From JADGNZ01 sp963715895 (GTDB taxonomy: Bacteria; Acidobacteriota; Thermoanaerobaculia; Gp7-AA8), in NCBI GenBank assembly GCA_963715895.1, contig OY970284.1, forward strand, positions 434,001 to 498,000: a stretch of DNA of 64,000 bases. The letters run 5' to 3'. A model generated the notes under the pieces. The model was not told the origin of the DNA, did no database searches, and saw only the letters and a program-made list of their open reading frames with translations. A program made the position numbers and the translations under genes. This document shows, in pieces, positions 1-11,127 of this stretch. Every line of letters begins with the position of its first letter. The first letter of the stretch is position 1.

Positions 1-605
1 TAGCTCTGAACGGGCTTGGCGTTGTACCCGTCGAAGAAATGAAGAATGGTCATGGCCAGGAACTGCGGGTTGTCGACGGCCGAGTTCCGCATCCACTCGT
101 TTGTCGCCTCCTTGCCGATCATCAGCGCGGGCTGGTGACCGTCAAGGCTTGCCGCGTCGGTCACCGACGAGAGTCCGAGCTGCTTGCTGATGAGATTGAT
201 GTCCTGCTTCTTGCCGGTGAGGAACAGCCAGCCGGGTTGGACATTAAACTTGGCAGCGTAGGCCTTCAGCGTCTCTGGCGTATCGTGCGCGGGATCGATG
301 CTGATCGAGTAAAAGAAGATGTCTTTGCCGACCCGATCTCCCAAAAGGCGCTGCACCTGCGACAACCTCGCCGTCTCGAGCGGACAGCTACCGCTGCATT
401 GCGTGTAGATGAGGTTGATCACGACCGACTTGCCCTTGAGCAGGTCGTCGTAGAAATGAACGACTTTCCCGTCCTGAGTGGTCAGCGGTACGTTGGGGAA
501 GTAGCCGGGGCCACCGACGGCTGCGACCGCCGGGGCTGGACCCAGCATGACGGCCGCGGTAGCCAGCAGGGCTGCCAATCCGATCCGCCTTCGAAGACGG
601 GGCAT
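1..605 (-). CDS. Sco1/SenC-family copper chaperone, 3' end cut by window edge
   Basis: Reading from the ATG at 603-605 leftwards gives an open frame of about 201 residues that runs off position 1. It starts with an Arg-rich n-region and a hydrophobic signal peptide ending near AVAAV. A thioredoxin-like fold follows, with the Sco copper motif CSGSCP (Cys70 and Cys74) and a candidate third ligand in LDGHQPA (His157). Sco proteins deliver copper to the CuA site of cytochrome oxidase or act as thiol reductases outside the membrane. It is the last gene of a leftward group with a small secreted protein and a multicopper oxidase, so copper loading of that oxidase is a reasonable inference. The C-terminus is not in the window. 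Confidence 0.85.
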   Translation of the reverse strand, partial: MPRLRRRIGLAALLATAAVMLGPAPAVAAVGGPGYFPNVPLTTQDGKVVHFYDDLLKGKSVVINLIYTQCSGSCPLETARLSQVQRLLGDRVGKDIFFYSISIDPAHDTPETLKAYAAKFNVQPGWLFLTGKKQDINLISKQLGLSSVTDAASLDGHQPALMIGKEATNEWMRNSAVDNPQFLAMTILHFFDGYNAKPVQS

Positions 606-674
606 CGTGTGTCGTCTCCTTTTCAAGATATGGCGAGCGGGCTGACGCCTTGCCTGCACGCCTCTATGCTGCGA

Positions 675-1169
675 TCAAGGAGCGCTGACGCTCCCGGTGG
701 CCTTGGTGAGCTTCTTCGTCGTCGTGTCGTAGTTCAGGTTCAGGATCAGGAGTCCCGTCTTCGACCTGAGGTAGGACCGAGGCGCCTTCGTGAAGAAGGC
801 AAACGTGGTCTTGATCACATCCTTTGCCCCGAACCTGCGGTGCAATCCTGCCTCGCATTCATTGAGGTAGACGGTTCCGGTCTTGTTTCCGATTCCTTTT
901 ATGCCGAGGCCGTTGATGGAGATGAACACGATCGGAGGCCGGATGGGGTCGGTCAACACCTTTGTGGTCATCACCAGCGGCCCAGAGAAAGTGACGTCTT
1001 CACCCAGCCCGGTCTTCTTCGCCGAGACCGTGCCTGAGACCTGGATCGTGGATCTCGAGACCGTCGAGGTCTGCGCGAAAGCAGGACCGGAAACAAAGAA
1101 GAGCGGGCCTATCACCCCGCCGAAGAGAGACAGGATGGCGGCTTTGGACAACTGGCGATATGCCTTCAT
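675..1169 (-). CDS. Small secreted protein of unknown function
   Basis: 164 residues from the ATG at 1167-1169, preceded by GGAG five bases upstream. A longer in-frame extension exists but has no such site and overlaps the upstream oxidase gene. The N-terminus (MKAYRQLSKAAILSLFGG, then a hydrophobic stretch ending PAFAQ) is a clear signal peptide. The mature part is about 135 residues, beta-rich in appearance, with one cysteine and no motif I recognise. It lies 46 bp after the multicopper oxidase and 69 bp before the Sco gene on the same strand. This suggests a periplasmic accessory role in copper handling or in the oxidase reaction; this is context only. Confidence 0.7.
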   Translation of the reverse strand: MKAYRQLSKAAILSLFGGVIGPLFFVSGPAFAQTSTVSRSTIQVSGTVSAKKTGLGEDVTFSGPLVMTTKVLTDPIRPPIVFISINGLGIKGIGNKTGTVYLNECEAGLHRRFGAKDVIKTTFAFFTKAPRSYLRSKTGLLILNLNYDTTTKKLTKATGSVSAP

Positions 1170-1215
1170 TCTTTGCTCCGGTCCATGAGAAGGGTCCTGA
1201 TTCGAGAGCGCGTCG

Positions 1216-3372
<2,157 letters not shown>

Positions 3373-3483
3373 GGCTTTCTCCTTTAATGGTCTCTCGGCC
3401 ACATCCCTTGCAGCGCGACCGAGGCTGGTTTGATGGACAAAAGGACGACTTGTAAGGAGATAAATGAATAAATGTATCTGACA

Positions 3484-3512
3484 CGTTTAAGTCACCACTT
3501 GCGTCTTGTCAA
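3484..3512 (-). promoter_or_regulatory. Candidate sigma70 promoter of the oxidase-Sco group
   Basis: On the minus strand TTGACA (3507-3512) is followed after 17 bp by TAAACG (3484-3489), about 110 bp upstream of the oxidase start. The -35 is perfect, the -10 weak. A 7-bp inverted repeat (ACCACTT ... AAGTGGT, 3494-3517) overlaps the -35, which could be an operator. Confidence 0.4.
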
Positions 3513-3605
3513 GTGGTTATTGGAGTTTCTCCTGAAGGGTCGCGTTCAGCAACGAAGCTCTTGCGCAACTGCGAGGCGACGACGGCAGCGTGCTCGATCA
3601 ATGCA

Positions 3606-3629
3606 GCGTGTAGCGAAACGGCTACACGC
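3606..3629 (-). terminator. GC-rich hairpin downstream of the M14 peptidase gene
   Basis: GCGTGTAGC and GCTACACGC form a perfect 9-bp stem with a 6-base loop, 40 bp beyond the stop codon of the leftward M14 peptidase gene. No U-tract follows, so it may be only an RNA 3'-end stabiliser. The rest of 3373-3668 holds no convincing gene. Confidence 0.4.
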
Positions 3630-3668
3630 GCTCGTCTTTGAATCGCTCGTACTGGGCAGGGTCCCAGC

Positions 3669-6509
3669 TCACCGCAAGTGATCCCAGTTCATGATCGCGT
3701 TCGTCACCAGCGCGTAGCTGCCCTGCGTGTTCTGGCGCCACATTGGATTGTTGGCGAAGAGGAGGATGTGGCCCTTGCCTCGCGGGGAGTCGATCACCAC
3801 CGGCTTGCCGGCGATCTCGTCGCCGCCTTCCAGCATGCCGGACATCAAAAGCTGGTCAGCCTGCTTGGCAAACGAGACGATCACGCGCGGACGGTCTTCG
3901 GCCAGCGGCACCGCGTAGTCCGAGTTCCACGGCGCATCCTCGGCGGCCTGGAATCCCTCCTCGCCCGGCGCCGGCTTCGGCCTCTCCGGCAGCGGAACGA
4001 AGGTCCGGCCCTGCGGCACGTCAGGGTCGTTCTTCCCACCGCGGCCGCTGGGACGCGACTCGGGGGAGGGCGGCGGGTTCAGGCCGACCTGGAAGACCGG
4101 CGAGCTGGCGTAGTAGATCGGGAGCGTGTCGTCGTAGCCGGCGGCAATGGGACTCTTCTTGTCGGTGATGCTGGCGAGGAGAATCGTGCCCGGCGCGCGC
4201 AGTTTCGGCGTTTCGACGACGCGTACCCAGCGCGCCAGACCGTACTGCACGGCCCAGACCGAGGTGTCGCGCGCGGTGATCAGCAGGCCGCCCCCTTCGA
4301 CGAAGCGGGCCAGGTTGTCGACGCCGATCAGGCCGAGGCCGGGACGCATGTCGTCGGTCTCATCGATCCCGCCCAGATTCGGAGTCAGCTCGGTCTTGTG
4401 CCACGGCAGCGGCGGACCGGGAGGAAGGCCGTTCACGATCTCGGAGGAAGAGTTGCCGCCGCCGGTCGGCGCGAAGAGGATGACGTCGAATTTCTCGCGG
4501 AGGTTCGGCATGCGCGCCACGTCCTGCGTCGAGAGATAGCTGTAGGGGATACCGAGCGACTCGAGGCCGAGCCGGAACCAACCCTCGTCCTGCGTGCGCA
4601 GCCATGTGTGGAGGATGGCGATGCGCGGAAGGTGAATCTCATGGCTCTTCGAGGCCGGGGCCGCGGATGCCGCAACGATCGTCCCGGCGGCATACTTTTT
4701 CCCGCCGGCGGTGAAGGGCTCGTCGGCGACGACCCAATGCGCGCCGCGGTCGGCCCAGACGGCGCGGGCAACGCTCGTGTCGGCGTTGTTCTCGACGATC
4801 GTCGAAGCCGCGGCAGCCGGTGCGCCGGTCCACTCGTGCATTGGAACCTTCAGCACCCCGGCATTGGCGAAGCGCTTGAATTCGACGTTCTTCAGATAGC
4901 CCAGCGTCCAGCCGGTGTCGTCGTACACCTTCTCGTCGCCGCGGACGTATTGGACGTCGAGCATGGCATCGGCGATGCGCGAGTAGGGCTGGTCCATCCG
5001 GACGATGAAGGTCCCCTTGGCGAAATTCACCGGTTGGCTGGCGTTCTTCGCGTCCGGCTCCTTCGTCTCCGAAGGCGGCTTGGCCGGGGAGTCCGGCTTC
5101 TTTTCCGATGCAGCGGCGGGTGGCGGCCAGTCCGGGCTCAGATTGAATGGCGCGTCAGCCACCTGTACCTCCACGCCCTGGGCACGAAGAAGGGTCATCA
5201 GATCGACGAGTTGCCCCTGCCGCTTCTGCGCGCCGTCGAAGACCCAGGCGGCCGGGCCTTCATTCGCCGCTTTCGCGACAGCGCGTTTGCCGAGGAGATA
5301 GAACTGTTCGAGGAAGTGCTGGCGGCGGTCGGCAAAATCGGAGAGCGCCAGCAGAAGACCGCTCTGCTGGTAGTTGACGTTGTTGCGCAACGACCATTTC
5401 ACCGTCGGCAGCGGCGGGTTGGGGCGGAACCATTCCCGGTCGCTCTGCCCGCGCACGACGCGGTCGGCGGTGATCGGGAAACGGTTGCCGAACGTCTCAT
5501 AAAAACGGCCGACGGCGTTGTGCCCCTGGCCGGCCCACATCATGTAGTTCGGCGCCCAGCCGTCGTAGAAGCCGTACGTCCAGACGCCGGGCAGACCGCG
5601 TTTGGTCAGCTCCTGCACCTCGTGCCAGGCCATCCGCTGCCACTCATCGACGACGAGCGGATCGATCGAGGGGTTGTAGGGACCGGTGCCCGTAGAGATG
5701 TACATGAACGGCACCGACTCATGCAGATCGTGGGTGACCTGCGGATGAAAGTCGAAGAAGGCATGAAGCACATTGCGGCTCAGCGCGAGCGCAAGGCCGA
5801 GGTTGTCGCGATTGTTGTCGTGGGCAACGTAATGACCCCAGTAGACCAGCGGCGGCACGGGGCGCTTCGGATTGGCCTCGCGCCAGCGCGCCAGATCGAG
5901 CTGCCGGTCCCGCCCGTCGGTCTCGACCACCGGCGTGATGAGGACGATGACGTTGTCGCGAATCTTGCGAATGAGTGGTGAATCCTCGACGGCCAGCCGG
6001 TAGGCCAGCTCCATCAGCATCTCCGGACTGCCGGTCTCTGGAGAGTGAATGGATCCGGTGATGTAGTAGATCGGCTTGCCGCTGGCGATGAGGCCGGCCG
6101 CATCCTCGTCGGTCAGTTTGCGCGGATCGGCCAGCCGCTTGGTGATGTCGCGGTAGTGGTCGAGATTGGCGATGGTCTCGTTACCGGCCACGGCCACCGC
6201 GATCATCTCGCGCCCTTCCTCACTCTTTCCGATGGAGAAGACCTTCACGCGCGGTGAGGCCGCCTCCAGCGCCCGCATGTAGCGGTTGACGTCTTCCGAA
6301 TACGTCAGATGTCCGTCCGCGCCGGCGATGTAGCCGAAAAACTTCAGCGGCGTCGGAACCGTGGCCGACATCGGCAGGTGATCGACCATCTCGGTACTGA
6401 ACTGCGGTCCGGTCGTGAACTGCTTGATCTGCCGCGTGTAATCAGCGTCGTTCTGCTGTTGGGCCAGGGCCGTGGTGGCGAGGAGGATCAGGAAAGCGAA
6501 ACGTTTCAA
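3669..6509 (-). CDS. Secreted M14-family zinc carboxypeptidase
   Basis: 946 residues from a TTG start at 6507-6509, supported by AAAGGAG five bases upstream. A short signal peptide (MKRFAFLILLATTALAQ) leads into an M14 domain. GSIHSPETG gives the zinc pair His155/Glu158 and THDLHE the third ligand near residue 263. M14 enzymes remove C-terminal residues from peptides. The catalytic domain ends near residue 390. The remaining 550 residues include a glutamine-amidotransferase-like region (about 640-770, around FDVILFAPTGGGNSSS) and a Lys/Pro-rich linker (about 460-490). This long architecture is common among secreted peptidases of Acidobacteriota-like genomes. It is transcribed alone; the upstream gap holds a hairpin array. 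Confidence 0.85.
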   Translation of the reverse strand: MKRFAFLILLATTALAQQQNDADYTRQIKQFTTGPQFSTEMVDHLPMSATVPTPLKFFGYIAGADGHLTYSEDVNRYMRALEAASPRVKVFSIGKSEEGREMIAVAVAGNETIANLDHYRDITKRLADPRKLTDEDAAGLIASGKPIYYITGSIHSPETGSPEMLMELAYRLAVEDSPLIRKIRDNVIVLITPVVETDGRDRQLDLARWREANPKRPVPPLVYWGHYVAHDNNRDNLGLALALSRNVLHAFFDFHPQVTHDLHESVPFMYISTGTGPYNPSIDPLVVDEWQRMAWHEVQELTKRGLPGVWTYGFYDGWAPNYMMWAGQGHNAVGRFYETFGNRFPITADRVVRGQSDREWFRPNPPLPTVKWSLRNNVNYQQSGLLLALSDFADRRQHFLEQFYLLGKRAVAKAANEGPAAWVFDGAQKRQGQLVDLMTLLRAQGVEVQVADAPFNLSPDWPPPAAASEKKPDSPAKPPSETKEPDAKNASQPVNFAKGTFIVRMDQPYSRIADAMLDVQYVRGDEKVYDDTGWTLGYLKNVEFKRFANAGVLKVPMHEWTGAPAAAASTIVENNADTSVARAVWADRGAHWVVADEPFTAGGKKYAAGTIVAASAAPASKSHEIHLPRIAILHTWLRTQDEGWFRLGLESLGIPYSYLSTQDVARMPNLREKFDVILFAPTGGGNSSSEIVNGLPPGPPLPWHKTELTPNLGGIDETDDMRPGLGLIGVDNLARFVEGGGLLITARDTSVWAVQYGLARWVRVVETPKLRAPGTILLASITDKKSPIAAGYDDTLPIYYASSPVFQVGLNPPPSPESRPSGRGGKNDPDVPQGRTFVPLPERPKPAPGEEGFQAAEDAPWNSDYAVPLAEDRPRVIVSFAKQADQLLMSGMLEGGDEIAGKPVVIDSPRGKGHILLFANNPMWRQNTQGSYALVTNAIMNWDHLR

Positions 6510-6557
6510 GGAGGCTCCTTTGTGGGGGCAGGATTTCGGTCAGTCAAACTTTCGGGC

Positions 6558-6664
6558 GGTTGTCGGTTGTCGGTTATCGGTTATCGGCTATCGAGAGTTC
6601 CCCACAACTGACAACCGACAACCGACAACCGACAACCGACAACCGACAACCGACAACCGATAAC
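6558..6664. repeat. Inverted heptamer array A (word GTTGTCG/GTTATCG)
   Basis: Left arm 6558-6593 is five tandem copies of a 7-bp word (GTTGTCG, GTTATCG, GCTATCG). A 10-bp spacer follows. The right arm 6604-6664 is eight to nine copies of the complement, CAACCGA. The arms are of unequal length, so one side is partly unpaired. It lies between the TetR gene (stop at 6683) and the M14 peptidase start, both leftward. Confidence 0.9.
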
Positions 6665-6682
6665 AAGCTGCTATCACTACCC

Positions 6683-7291
6683 TCACATCAATATCCCATT
6701 CCTCACCATGTCCGACAGCTCTTTAATCATTTGTGACGACTCTTTGCCGAACGGTTCGGGGGCGTTGAAGAGGATCTCGATGGTGAAGTAGTTGAAGAAG
6801 ACCCTGGATGTGATGAGGAGGGCGGAGATCGGGGAGACCGAGGGGCGTAGCCGGCGCTTCATGTCGCCTAGCGCTTCTTCGCCGACGAAGGCGCCATAGC
6901 GCTGGCCGAGCTCGCCGTAGAACTTGCGGATGTGCGTTCCCTCGAACTCGATGACGTCGACGAAGATCAACGTGAAGTACGGCTTGAACTCGCGGATGGA
7001 ATCGCGCGCGGCCAGTGCGAGCTGCTCGATGTTGTCGGGGAACTGGCCGACGGACAGCGCGCGGGTGAACGGATAGCGGCGGGTATCGGTGATGCGCCAG
7101 AACTCGTCGAGCAGGGAGCGGAAGATCGACTCCTTGTCGGGAAAGTGGTGATAGACGTTGCCGGTCGATACATGGGCGGCCACGGCGATCTCGCGCACCG
7201 TGGTGGCGCGATAGCCCTGATGCGAAAACAACTGCAGGGCGGCGTCAAGCACCTGCCGCCGGCTGCGCTCCGACTTCTCTTCTCTCTGCAT
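6683..7291 (-). CDS. TetR-family transcriptional regulator
   Basis: 202 residues from the ATG at 7289-7291; an upstream in-frame start at 7390 would overlap the divergent kinase gene and add an Arg-rich stretch unlike the family. The N-terminal helix-turn-helix is clear: RRQVLDAALQLFSHQGYRAT, then VREIAVAAHVSTGNVYHHFPDKE (residues about 13-60). The C-terminal ligand domain is typical in length and not diagnostic. It is divergent from the sensor kinase, with start codons about 90 bp apart, so it may repress itself and that kinase. Its ligand is unknown. Confidence 0.9.
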   Translation of the reverse strand: MQREEKSERSRRQVLDAALQLFSHQGYRATTVREIAVAAHVSTGNVYHHFPDKESIFRSLLDEFWRITDTRRYPFTRALSVGQFPDNIEQLALAARDSIREFKPYFTLIFVDVIEFEGTHIRKFYGELGQRYGAFVGEEALGDMKRRLRPSVSPISALLITSRVFFNYFTIEILFNAPEPFGKESSQMIKELSDMVRNGILM

Positions 7292-7383
7292 GACCTTGCC
7301 CGCGCGAAGGCTACGCGCGCGAAGGGCGGTGGTCAAATCGACATTCGCCGAGGTGTACGATAGCCGCTCACCAAGACAATCCG

Positions 7384-9570
7384 ATGCCACAAAGTTCCGA
7401 CTCCGCGCGACGGCGCACGATCACGGTTTTTCTCACGCAGGGGCTGGCAGGCCTGCTGCTGATGCTCTGGGTGACATGGCTGCGCTTCGACCAGACGCTG
7501 GCGATCGTTCACCGGCTTCAGCCGAACGCGGCGGGCATCATCATCATCCTGGTGGCCTTCGCCATGACTCTCGGGCTTCTGAAGTTCGAGCTGACCGAGC
7601 TGATCTACGTCTCCCTCGTTCTCACCGCGTACACGGTCATGATTCCGATCCTCGGCGTGGTGATGGCGTCATGGCTGGCCGTGATCGTGGCGGGTGTGGC
7701 CCGCATCCTTGCGCTGCAACAGATCGGACCCGCAAAAATCGAGTCGACGGACCGCTTTGTCGATCACGTCAAGACCTTCGGTCTTTTCGGAACGTACGGG
7801 ATTCCCGTCGTGGCCGCGGCGACGTTGTACGAGCGTCTTCATGGCGAGCTGCCTCTGGCGCACGTCACGCTGGGCGTGGCGTTGAAAATCGCACTCTGCG
7901 GCTTCGTCCTCAGCGTCACGAACATCCTGCTGATGTTTCGCGTGGCGCAGTCGTATGGTTACTCGCTGAGGAAGATCATCCATATCGACCTCGTCGATCT
8001 GGGCATCTATCTGCTCACCGTTCCTTATGCGGTGATGACGGCCCTGGCGTTCGCGGCGCTGGGGTGGGGCGCACTGGTGGCCCTGGCGTTTACCGGCAGC
8101 GAGGCCATTCTCGTGGCCCGCAGCCTGGCCAAGACGCGAATGAAGAGCGTGCTGCAACTGCAGCGCATCGCTTCACTCACCAACATCGGCAAGACGATCT
8201 CGCTCCGGTACACCACCGACGAGCTGCTGGCGGTGATCTACAACGAGTGCAAGCGGTCGGTCGACTGCACTCTTTTCACCATCGCCCTGATCGATGACGG
8301 GACCAACGAGCTGTCGTTCGAGCTCGATGTCCGTGAAGACATCCGTCTGCCAAAGGAGCGCATGCCGCTCGGCGAAGGGCTGAACTCCTGGGTCATTCAC
8401 CACAGCGAGCCGCTTCTGATCGGCAGCGTGGCCGATGAGAAGCGGATCGGCGTGCGTGCCGTCGCCGACACGAAGCCAACCGAGTCGTGGCTCGGCGTTC
8501 CGATGATCGCCCGCGACCGCGTGATCGGCGTCATCTCCGTCGAGAGCTTCAAGAAGAACGCCTTTACGAATGACGACATGCTTCTCCTGACCGCGATTGC
8601 CAACCAGGCCGCCGTGGCCATCGAGAACGCGCATCTTTACAAAGACCTGGAAGGGCTGACCTTCGCGCTGGAACAGCGGGTCATGGAGCGGACCAACGAG
8701 CTGCGCGAGACCAACCTGCGGCTGCTGGCGGCCGACCGCTCCAAGAATCAGTTCCTGGCCAACATGTCACACGAGTTGCGCACGCCGCTGAACTCGATCA
8801 TCGGCTTCTCCAGCGTGCTGCTCGAGAACACGCGCGTGGCCGTGCCGCAGCGGCTTTACAAGTTTCTGGAGAACATCCATGTAGCCGGCAATCATCTGCT
8901 GGAGCTGATCAACGACATCCTCGATCTGTCGAAGATCGAAGCCGGCAAGATGGAGCTTCGCACCGACGAGTTCGACCTGCGCGAAACCATCGCCTCGGTC
9001 GAGCGGGTGATGAAAGGCTTTGCCGCGGAAGCGAAGGTGAGCATCACCGCATCGATCGACCCATCCGTGCCCCGGGTGCGGCTCGACGAGGGACGCCTCA
9101 AGCAGATCCTCTTCAACCTGCTCTCGAATGCCGTGAAGTTCTCGCCGGATGGAGGACCGGTCACGATCGCGGTGACGTCGATTCCGCGCATCACGTCACC
9201 GCTGGGCGTCGACACAGTACGCATCGACGTCGCCGACCGGGGGATCGGGATCGCCCCAGACGAGTTGCAGCGCATCTTCGACGAGTTCTACCAGACCGAA
9301 GAAGGACGGCGGGCCAGGCGGGGCGGCACCGGGCTGGGGCTGTCACTCACGCGCAATTTCGTCGAGCTGCATCACGGCCGGATCGACGTGCGGTCTGAGG
9401 CCGGCGAAGGCTCGTGTTTCTCGCTCTATCTACCGGTGGACTACGACGCGGCACCGGTGCCGGTCGCGGGAGCTGGAAGCCGGGAACCGGCGGTCAGAGT
9501 CGGCATTGGCGTTTCTCCGACCCCCGACCCTCGACTCCCGGCTCCCGATCGTTCTCTACATCAGCTCTGA
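7384..9570 (+). CDS. Membrane sensor histidine kinase with GAF domain
   Basis: 728 residues. Seven or eight hydrophobic segments occupy residues 1-265. A GAF domain (about 270-415) follows, then a short coiled coil, then HisKA with the H-box FLANMSHELRTPLN (phospho-acceptor His463). The HATPase domain has the N-box NLLSNAVKFS, G1 DRGIGIAPDE and G2 GGTGLGLSLT. It should autophosphorylate on His463 in response to a membrane or small-molecule signal; no response regulator is adjacent. The last 35 residues, rich in Pro, Gly and Ser, are translated from an inverted repeat array (9467-9552). The stop codon overlaps the 3' end of convergent ndk by 15 bp. Confidence 0.93.
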   Translation: MPQSSDSARRRTITVFLTQGLAGLLLMLWVTWLRFDQTLAIVHRLQPNAAGIIIILVAFAMTLGLLKFELTELIYVSLVLTAYTVMIPILGVVMASWLAVIVAGVARILALQQIGPAKIESTDRFVDHVKTFGLFGTYGIPVVAAATLYERLHGELPLAHVTLGVALKIALCGFVLSVTNILLMFRVAQSYGYSLRKIIHIDLVDLGIYLLTVPYAVMTALAFAALGWGALVALAFTGSEAILVARSLAKTRMKSVLQLQRIASLTNIGKTISLRYTTDELLAVIYNECKRSVDCTLFTIALIDDGTNELSFELDVREDIRLPKERMPLGEGLNSWVIHHSEPLLIGSVADEKRIGVRAVADTKPTESWLGVPMIARDRVIGVISVESFKKNAFTNDDMLLLTAIANQAAVAIENAHLYKDLEGLTFALEQRVMERTNELRETNLRLLAADRSKNQFLANMSHELRTPLNSIIGFSSVLLENTRVAVPQRLYKFLENIHVAGNHLLELINDILDLSKIEAGKMELRTDEFDLRETIASVERVMKGFAAEAKVSITASIDPSVPRVRLDEGRLKQILFNLLSNAVKFSPDGGPVTIAVTSIPRITSPLGVDTVRIDVADRGIGIAPDELQRIFDEFYQTEEGRRARRGGTGLGLSLTRNFVELHHGRIDVRSEAGEGSCFSLYLPVDYDAAPVPVAGAGSREPAVRVGIGVSPTPDPRLPAPDRSLHQL
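9467..9552. repeat. Inverted array (word CGGGAGC/CGGGGGT) inside the kinase 3' end
   Basis: Left arm 9467-9503 and right arm 9517-9552 are imperfect complements built from 7-8 bp words such as CGGGAGC and CGAGGGT. They encode the C-terminal tail of the histidine kinase (residues about 695-723). The same word family occurs inside the YfhO-type gene at 34772-34853. Confidence 0.75.
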
Positions 9571-9972
9571 TTCAGCGAAAAAGAAGCCGATCTCGATGTT
9601 CGCGTTGTCGTCTGAATCGGATCCGTGGATGGCGTTCTGCTCGATTGATTCGCCAAACTCCTTCCGGATCGTGCCGGCATCAGCCTTGGCAGGATCGGTC
9701 GCGCCCATCAAGGTGCGCAGTGCGAGGACGGCGTTCTCCTTCTCCAGTGCCCCGACATAGACGGTGCCGGAGGTCATGTAGCGGACGAGGTCAGGAAAGA
9801 ACGGCCGTTCGCGATGAACGCCGTAAAACGCTTCGGCCTGTTTCGTCGAAAGATTGACTTTCTTGAGGCTCAGAATCCGGAACCCCTCAGCCTCGATCCG
9901 GCTGATGATTTTTCCGAAGTTCCCTTTGCGGACCGAGTCCGGTTTGATGATCGTAAACGTGCGATTCGACAT
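9556..9972 (-). CDS. ndk: Nucleoside diphosphate kinase
   Basis: 138 residues, the usual Ndk length. It opens with TFTIIKPDSVRKG and carries the active-site signature NAIHGSDS, whose His is transiently phosphorylated when the gamma phosphate of ATP passes to NDPs. An Arg in the LRTLMGATDPAKA segment also fits the family. It is cytosolic and balances NTP and dNTP pools. It is leftward, after rlpA and an intervening hairpin array, and its 3' end overlaps the kinase stop by 15 bp. Confidence 0.97.
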   Translation of the reverse strand: MSNRTFTIIKPDSVRKGNFGKIISRIEAEGFRILSLKKVNLSTKQAEAFYGVHRERPFFPDLVRYMTSGTVYVGALEKENAVLALRTLMGATDPAKADAGTIRKEFGESIEQNAIHGSDSDDNANIEIGFFFAESELM

Positions 9973-10048
9973 GGGTTTTGTTTGTCCTTCTGCGCGGAAT
10001 TGGGCGGCGGATTATAGCTGGAGGAGAGTTGAGGCGGTTGGGGTTGGG

Positions 10049-10158
10049 GTTATCGGTTGTCGGTTGTCGGTTATCGGTTGTCGGTTGTCGGTGCGTGGTA
10101 ATCGCAGCCCTGTGACAACTGATAACCGATAACCGATAACCGATAACCGATAACCGAA
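10049..10158. repeat. Inverted heptamer array B (word GTTGTCG/GTTATCG)
   Basis: Left arm 10049-10092 holds six tandem 7-bp words alternating GTTATCG and GTTGTCG. A 22-bp loop follows, then the right arm 10115-10158 with six copies of the complement (ATAACCG). It ends four bases from the rlpA stop codon and lies upstream of ndk on the same strand. Confidence 0.92.
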
Positions 10159-10161
10159 AAG

Positions 10162-11127
10162 CTACTTCGAAGTAATAATCGCCGAGATCCCCGACGCTTC
10201 CAGCTTCGCGCGGACGGCGGCCGCCTGTTCGCGGGTTTCGAACGGGCCGACGCGGACGAGATAGAGCGAGGTGTGATCGATCGTCGCTTCCTGGCCGATC
10301 GCCTTCAGCTTCTTCTGCAACGCCTTCGCATTCGCTTCCTGCGAAAACGCGCCGACCTGCACGACATAGCGTCCGCCGTGCGTCGCCGCGGGAGGCGGCT
10401 GAGGTGTCCTGGGAACGGGCGACGGAACAGGCTTCGATGAGGAAGGCGGAAGAGGCTCGGTCTTCACGGGGACGTCTTCGATCGACGTTCCGTTGGCGGC
10501 GACCTGGCGGCGCGTCTCGGGTCCGCCGGCATGCTGTTCGGTGACTTCGATACGATCGACGGTCGCGGGAGCAGGCGCAGGCTGCGCCTGAACGGGAGCT
10601 GGAACGGGTACCGGCACCGGCGCGGACGCCGGCGATTGCGCCGGTGTAGCCGGCATCGCGGCAACCGTGCTGTCGGGCATGTTGACGGCGAATGGTGCCG
10701 GCGGCTCGCGGTCGCCGCGGCCCATCTTCACCACGGTCATGTCGATCTCGCCGCCGCCACTGTCGGCGATCCCGATCTGCTGTGCCGCGGCGTAGGAGAG
10801 GTCGATGAGACGGTCGCCGACATACGGTCCGCGATCGTTGACGCGGACGCGCACCGACTGCCCGGTCTTCGGATTCTTGACGTCGACGAGCGTACCGAAC
10901 GGAAGCGTGCGATGCGCTGCCGTCATCAGCATCGGATCGAAGATCTCGCCGTTTGCCGTGGTCCGGCCGGCGAACTCCTGACCCACCCAGCCTGCCGCGC
11001 CGTGCGCCGACATCTGCTGCGGTGACTGCGGTGATGGAGATGCCGGCGGTGACGTCGCCGTCGACGCGGACCGGTGAATGCATGCTGCCAGCGACAGCCA
11101 TGCCACAGCCTGGAAAGCTCGTTTCAT
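10162..11127 (-). CDS. rlpA: RlpA-like septal lipoprotein with SPOR domain
   Basis: 321 residues. The signal peptide ends in the lipobox LAAC, so the protein is probably lipid-anchored. The double-psi beta-barrel domain has the RlpA signature: GWVGQEFAGRTTANGEIFD, then LPFGTLVDVKN and VRVNDRGPY (residues about 45-135). A long Pro/Ala linker follows, then a SPOR domain (YVVQVGAFSQEANAKALQKK, about 245-320) that binds denuded septal peptidoglycan. RlpA proteins are lytic transglycosylases acting at the septum. The start overlaps the purB stop by 4 bp (ATGA), so the two are co-transcribed. Confidence 0.93.
   Translation of the reverse strand: MKRAFQAVAWLSLAACIHRSASTATSPPASPSPQSPQQMSAHGAAGWVGQEFAGRTTANGEIFDPMLMTAAHRTLPFGTLVDVKNPKTGQSVRVRVNDRGPYVGDRLIDLSYAAAQQIGIADSGGGEIDMTVVKMGRGDREPPAPFAVNMPDSTVAAMPATPAQSPASAPVPVPVPAPVQAQPAPAPATVDRIEVTEQHAGGPETRRQVAANGTSIEDVPVKTEPLPPSSSKPVPSPVPRTPQPPPAATHGGRYVVQVGAFSQEANAKALQKKLKAIGQEATIDHTSLYLVRVGPFETREQAAAVRAKLEASGISAIITSK

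Noticed and set aside
3373..3668. Rightward 69-residue frame at 3472
   Set aside because: Arg-rich, overlaps a hairpin and the M14 stop, no ribosome binding site.
3678..5981. 767-residue open frame antisense to the M14 peptidase
   Set aside because: Same codon artefact; no motif, whereas the peptidase on the other strand has zinc motifs and a signal peptide.
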